Of a stretch of DNA of 64,000 bases, positions 61,278-64,000 are shown piece after piece. Origin of the DNA: JAYUDN01 sp043769645 (GTDB lineage Bacteria; Patescibacteriota; Gracilibacteria; BD1-5; UBA2023). Numbering within the stretch: the stretch's first letter is position 1; every line of letters starts with the position of its first letter. The position numbers were made by a program, and so were the translations under genes. Under the pieces are notes generated by a model that saw only the letters and a program-made list of their open reading frames with translations, ran no database searches and had not been told where the DNA came from. Location of the stretch: NCBI GenBank assembly GCA_043769645.1, contig JAYVJC010000042.1, positions 1-64,000 on the forward strand. The letters are read 5' to 3'.

Positions 61278-61310
61278 AAAAATAGCTTCCTAAGTATGGA
61301 AGCTATTTTT
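61278..61310. terminator. Bidirectional terminator between dnaJ and the PiT gene
   Basis: Perfect 13-bp stem AAAAATAGCTTCC / GGAAGCTATTTTT, 7-base loop, between convergent genes. Confidence 0.9.
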
Positions 61311-61325
61311 ATGTAAGTATATCCT

Positions 61326-62744
61326 CTATTTTACAAAGACGGCATGGAGGGAGAGGAATATAGTGGCAGCAAGTATCGTCGCAACTGGAAGGGTGAGTAC
61401 CCACGCCATAAGGATAGAGCGAATCGTATCTCCACGAAGACCGCCTTTTCCATGTTCGTGAGCCATCGTCCCGGCCACACTCGAAGAGAGGATATGTGTC
61501 GTCGAAACGGGGAGACTATAGAAGGTAGAACCTGCGATCGTGAGTGCTGTCATCAGAGTTGCGACCGTTCCCTGAGCATAGGTAAGCTTATCCTTTCCGA
61601 TTTTTTCTCCGATGGTGATCACGATACGCTTCCATCCGACCATCGTACCAAGTCCGAGAGAGATAGAAATCATCGCGATAATCCACATAGGAGCATAATC
61701 CGTCACCGTCGAAATAGCACTGATACTCGGGGAAATATCTGTGATACTGTTCGAAGTTCCCGCAGCACTCGCGCTTGGGATGAGAGCAAACTGTTTCTTC
61801 GAAAGACTCGTATAGTCCTTCTGGATCTTGAGGATATGTTTACGAACGAGTATGCGTTCACTTACTTCTACATTTTCTTTACTCAGAATCGTTTGAATAG
61901 CTTGGATATTATCTTTCGTTTCTTGTATAACTACCGCATCAGCCGAAGATACCGTCGTCATATCGAGCTCATTGAATCGTGCCTGAACGACTTCTATATT
62001 CTTTTTGACAACCGTGAGATCCGCTGCAGGATTCATAGCAAAATAACCAGGGGCAAGGGAAATAAGGATAAGCATGGCAAGACCAACTCCCTTTTGTCCG
62101 TCGTTGGAACCGTGGAAAAAGCTCACAAACCAGCTTGAGACGATAAGTCCTCCTCGAGTCCACTTTTCAGGATACTTATTCCAGAAACGTCCTGGGTGCT
62201 GGTAAAAGTTTTTATTTTTGATAAAGAGGTGAAGCATATGGAGAAGTCCAAATGCAAGGAGAAATCAGACTACAGGAGAGACGAGGAGAGACTTTCCTGC
62301 ATCGAGAACTTTCGGCCAAGGAATCGTAACCCCATGAGGATCGAGATAGTACATAGCAAGTGATACCCCGAGGATAGAACCGATAAGGGTATGTGAGCTT
62401 GAAGCTGGGATTCCGAGGTACCACGTTCCGAAGTTCCATATGATTGCAGCGACGAGTAGAGAAAGTACGATACAGATTCCGAATGAAATCGGCTGGCTCG
62501 CGATCATATCGAGTGGGAGAAGATGGATAATTCCCATCGCCACACCGATCCCTCCGAGAAGCACTCCACAGAAGTTAAAAAATGCCGCAAAAAGAACTGC
62601 TACTTTAGGTGGAAGCGCATTGGTATAGATGACCGGAGCGACGGCATTGGCCGTATCGTGAAATCAGTTGATAAACTCAAAAGCACAGACGAGAGCCAGA
62701 CAGAGAAAGAGGAGGATAAACACTCAGATATCGATTCCAAACAT
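61326..62744 (-). CDS. pit: Inorganic phosphate transporter (PiT family)
   Basis: 472 residues, about ten membrane helices in two repeats. PiT signatures: FINGFHDTANAVAPVIYT near the start, WYLGIPASSSHTLIGSILG, VSFFHGSNDGQKGVGLAM and LPVSTTHILSSSVAGTM. A soluble loop of about 110 residues (KKNIEVVQARFNELDMTTVS and more) separates the halves. Cation-coupled phosphate uptake. Three TGA glycines. Convergent with dnaJ. Confidence 0.93.
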
Positions 62745-62872
62745 AGAGAAAAATTAGATGACCTGATCATCATATCATATTTCTATAGGAAAAGTCAAAA
62801 TACACGAGACAAAATGTTTGATTCAATTTTTTTCTTCATATACTTAGGACATCTTTATAAAAATAAGAATTT

Positions 62873-63895
62873 ATGAAGAATCGCGTTCACCTATGATGAG
62901 TCTTCGTCCTAGCCTTCCTTCTCGGGGGAATTTCTGTGTATGTTTCTCTGAAATCGAATATGCATAGCGACTCCTTGCAAGCAAGCAAAACCCGAGAAAG
63001 ATGAACCGACTACTCTATACGCCAGTCTTGATATACCTTTATCAATCCCCTTCTCGAATGTGAAATATCAAATACCGGCGATCGCATGAAGTACATACCA
63101 TTCGAAGAGATAACCAAACAGAGAATCAGGAAAGAAATCATAGACACCAATCCTGACGTAGAAATCGGTCTCTACGTGCGTAATCTCAATAATGGTCCCT
63201 GGTTCGGCATCAATGAGAATACTCTCTACTCTCCTGCGAGCCTTATGAAACTTCCAGTATTGATGACTTACCTGAAATGGATCGAGGAAGACCCGAAGAT
63301 TGCCAATAAAAAAGTAATCTTTCACGATACCAATTCCGGGTCATTGCAGTACTTTCAACCCTCGACTCGCATGATCGAAGGAAAAGAGTATAGCGTACGC
63401 GAGCTTCTGGAAGAGATGATTGTCTACTCTGATAATCAGTCGATGCACATCCTCCTCGATGCAGTTCCAGGAGAATTTTATACGAAAGTAAGTAAGGATC
63501 TCGGGATCACCGTACCGGGGGTCAGAACTCCTGAAGACTTCCTCTCGGTCAAAGATGTCGCCACATTTTTCCGAATTCTCTATAACGCTTCCTATCTAGA
63601 TCGAGATACTTCAGAATACGCTCTTAGTATGCTCTCTCGGGCAACCTTTCATGAAGGACTCAATCTCTGAGTTCCAGACACTATCAAGATCGCTCACAAA
63701 TTCGGCGAACGGGGATATGCTGGCGACTCGGGAAAAGGATCCAAACAACTTCATGATTGTGGGATAGTGTACTACGCAAAGTACCCCTATCTGGCGTGCA
63801 TCGTCACAAAATGAGATGATTTCGAGAAACTCTCTCATGTGATCGGTGGAGTTTCGAAAATCGTGTACGAAGAAATATCGAAAGCCTTCCCATAA
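62873..63895 (+). CDS. Class A beta-lactamase-fold serine hydrolase, membrane-anchored
   Basis: 340 residues. N-terminal anchor (LGGVFVLAFLLGGISVYVSL, the first two glycines TGA). Beta-lactamase2 domain: YSPASLMKLPVLMTYLKW carries SxxK; MIVYSDNQSMHILL carries SDN; IAHKFGERGYAGDSG is the KTG-box equivalent (KFG). In reduced genomes such proteins may be D,D-peptidases or lytic factors rather than antibiotic hydrolases. No Glu166-type omega loop identified with confidence. Confidence 0.82.
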
Positions 63896-64000
63896 ATTAG
63901 GCTCTTGAACTCCTTTCTGCTGTTCAACACTTTTTTACCTTTACATCCTTTTCTTTTTCTATTGTTCCATCATTTCTACCCTTCTCCCATCTCTACTGTC
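63896..64000. repeat. Pyrimidine-rich repeat at the window end
   Basis: TTCCATCATTTCTACCCTTC and TCCCATCTCTACTGTC, same family as the repeats at 19300-19450 and 43470-43600. No gene in the remaining bases. Confidence 0.7.

Noticed and set aside
61344..62138. 264-codon plus-strand frame
   Set aside because: Antisense of the PiT transporter; Arg/His/Ser-rich shadow.
62873..63895. Acquired antibiotic-resistance beta-lactamase
   Set aside because: It has the fold motifs, but the gene uses TGA glycines, has a membrane anchor and a KFG box, and no mobile context; a house-keeping or lytic role is as likely.

Overview
The window comes from a bacterium that reads UGA as glycine (translation table 25), the code known from the candidate phyla Gracilibacteria (BD1-5) and Absconditabacteria (SR1). 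The proof is in the genes. In-frame TGA falls at fixed glycines: the FAD motif of CrtI (VIG-SGISGLA), the Walker A motif of a PilB-type ATPase (VTG-PTGSGKTTT), the MCG start of GlmS, the GLGLMG motif of a 3-hydroxyisobutyrate dehydrogenase family protein, and the G/F region of DnaJ. All coordinates below use TAA and TAG as the only host stops. Host genes usually lack a Shine-Dalgarno sequence, and several have a -10 box about 6 bases before ATG, which suggests leaderless mRNAs.

Layout. 0.2-5 kb: secreted or surface proteins and an RNA methyltransferase. 5.2-10.7 kb: a retinal/rhodopsin island with crtI and crtB (plus strand), a fused lycopene cyclase / beta-carotene cleavage protein (minus strand), and a divergent xanthorhodopsin-like proton-pump rhodopsin. 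10.8-21.8 kb: hypothetical proteins, tRNA-Glu, L11, TilS, a lipoprotein and a PilB-like ATPase. 21.8-25.2 kb: a small gene that ends in TGA, a toxin-antitoxin pair between two copies of the glmS 3' end, and glmS. 25.4-27.8 kb: a phosphoribosyltransferase operon. 28-33.6 kb: lysA, two tandem attenuator-like leaders, aspartokinase, pterin dehydratase and a LysRS-DUF2000 fusion. 33.7-41 kb: a dehydrogenase, a LysM-CHAP protein, L21, tRNA-Gln, L9, NadD-like and RuvX. 41.2-46.8 kb: a second TGA-terminated small gene and a metal set (Fur-like regulator, ZIP and CDF transporters). 47-53 kb: nitroreductase/HxlR pair, MAPEG, GlyRS and small proteins. 53.2-63.9 kb: RecG, a coiled-coil protein, O-methyltransferase, thioredoxin, DnaJ, PiT phosphate transporter and a class A beta-lactamase-fold protein.

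The most striking system is the light-harvesting island. It encodes every step from GGPP to retinal (CrtB, CrtI, CrtY, Blh) plus the pump that uses retinal. CrtY and Blh form one 672-residue open frame. No GGPP synthase is in the window. The rhodopsin has the Asp/Thr/Glu pump triad and the Schiff-base lysine, but Trp where antenna-binding relatives have Gly, so it probably works without a carotenoid antenna.

Other recurrent features are dispersed repeats between genes and, unusually, in-frame insertions of similar repeat sequence inside conserved genes (recG three times, tilS, lysS, an O-methyltransferase). Two short cassettes with sigma70-like promoters, Shine-Dalgarno sites, TGA stops and GC-rich terminators look like imports from a standard-code donor.
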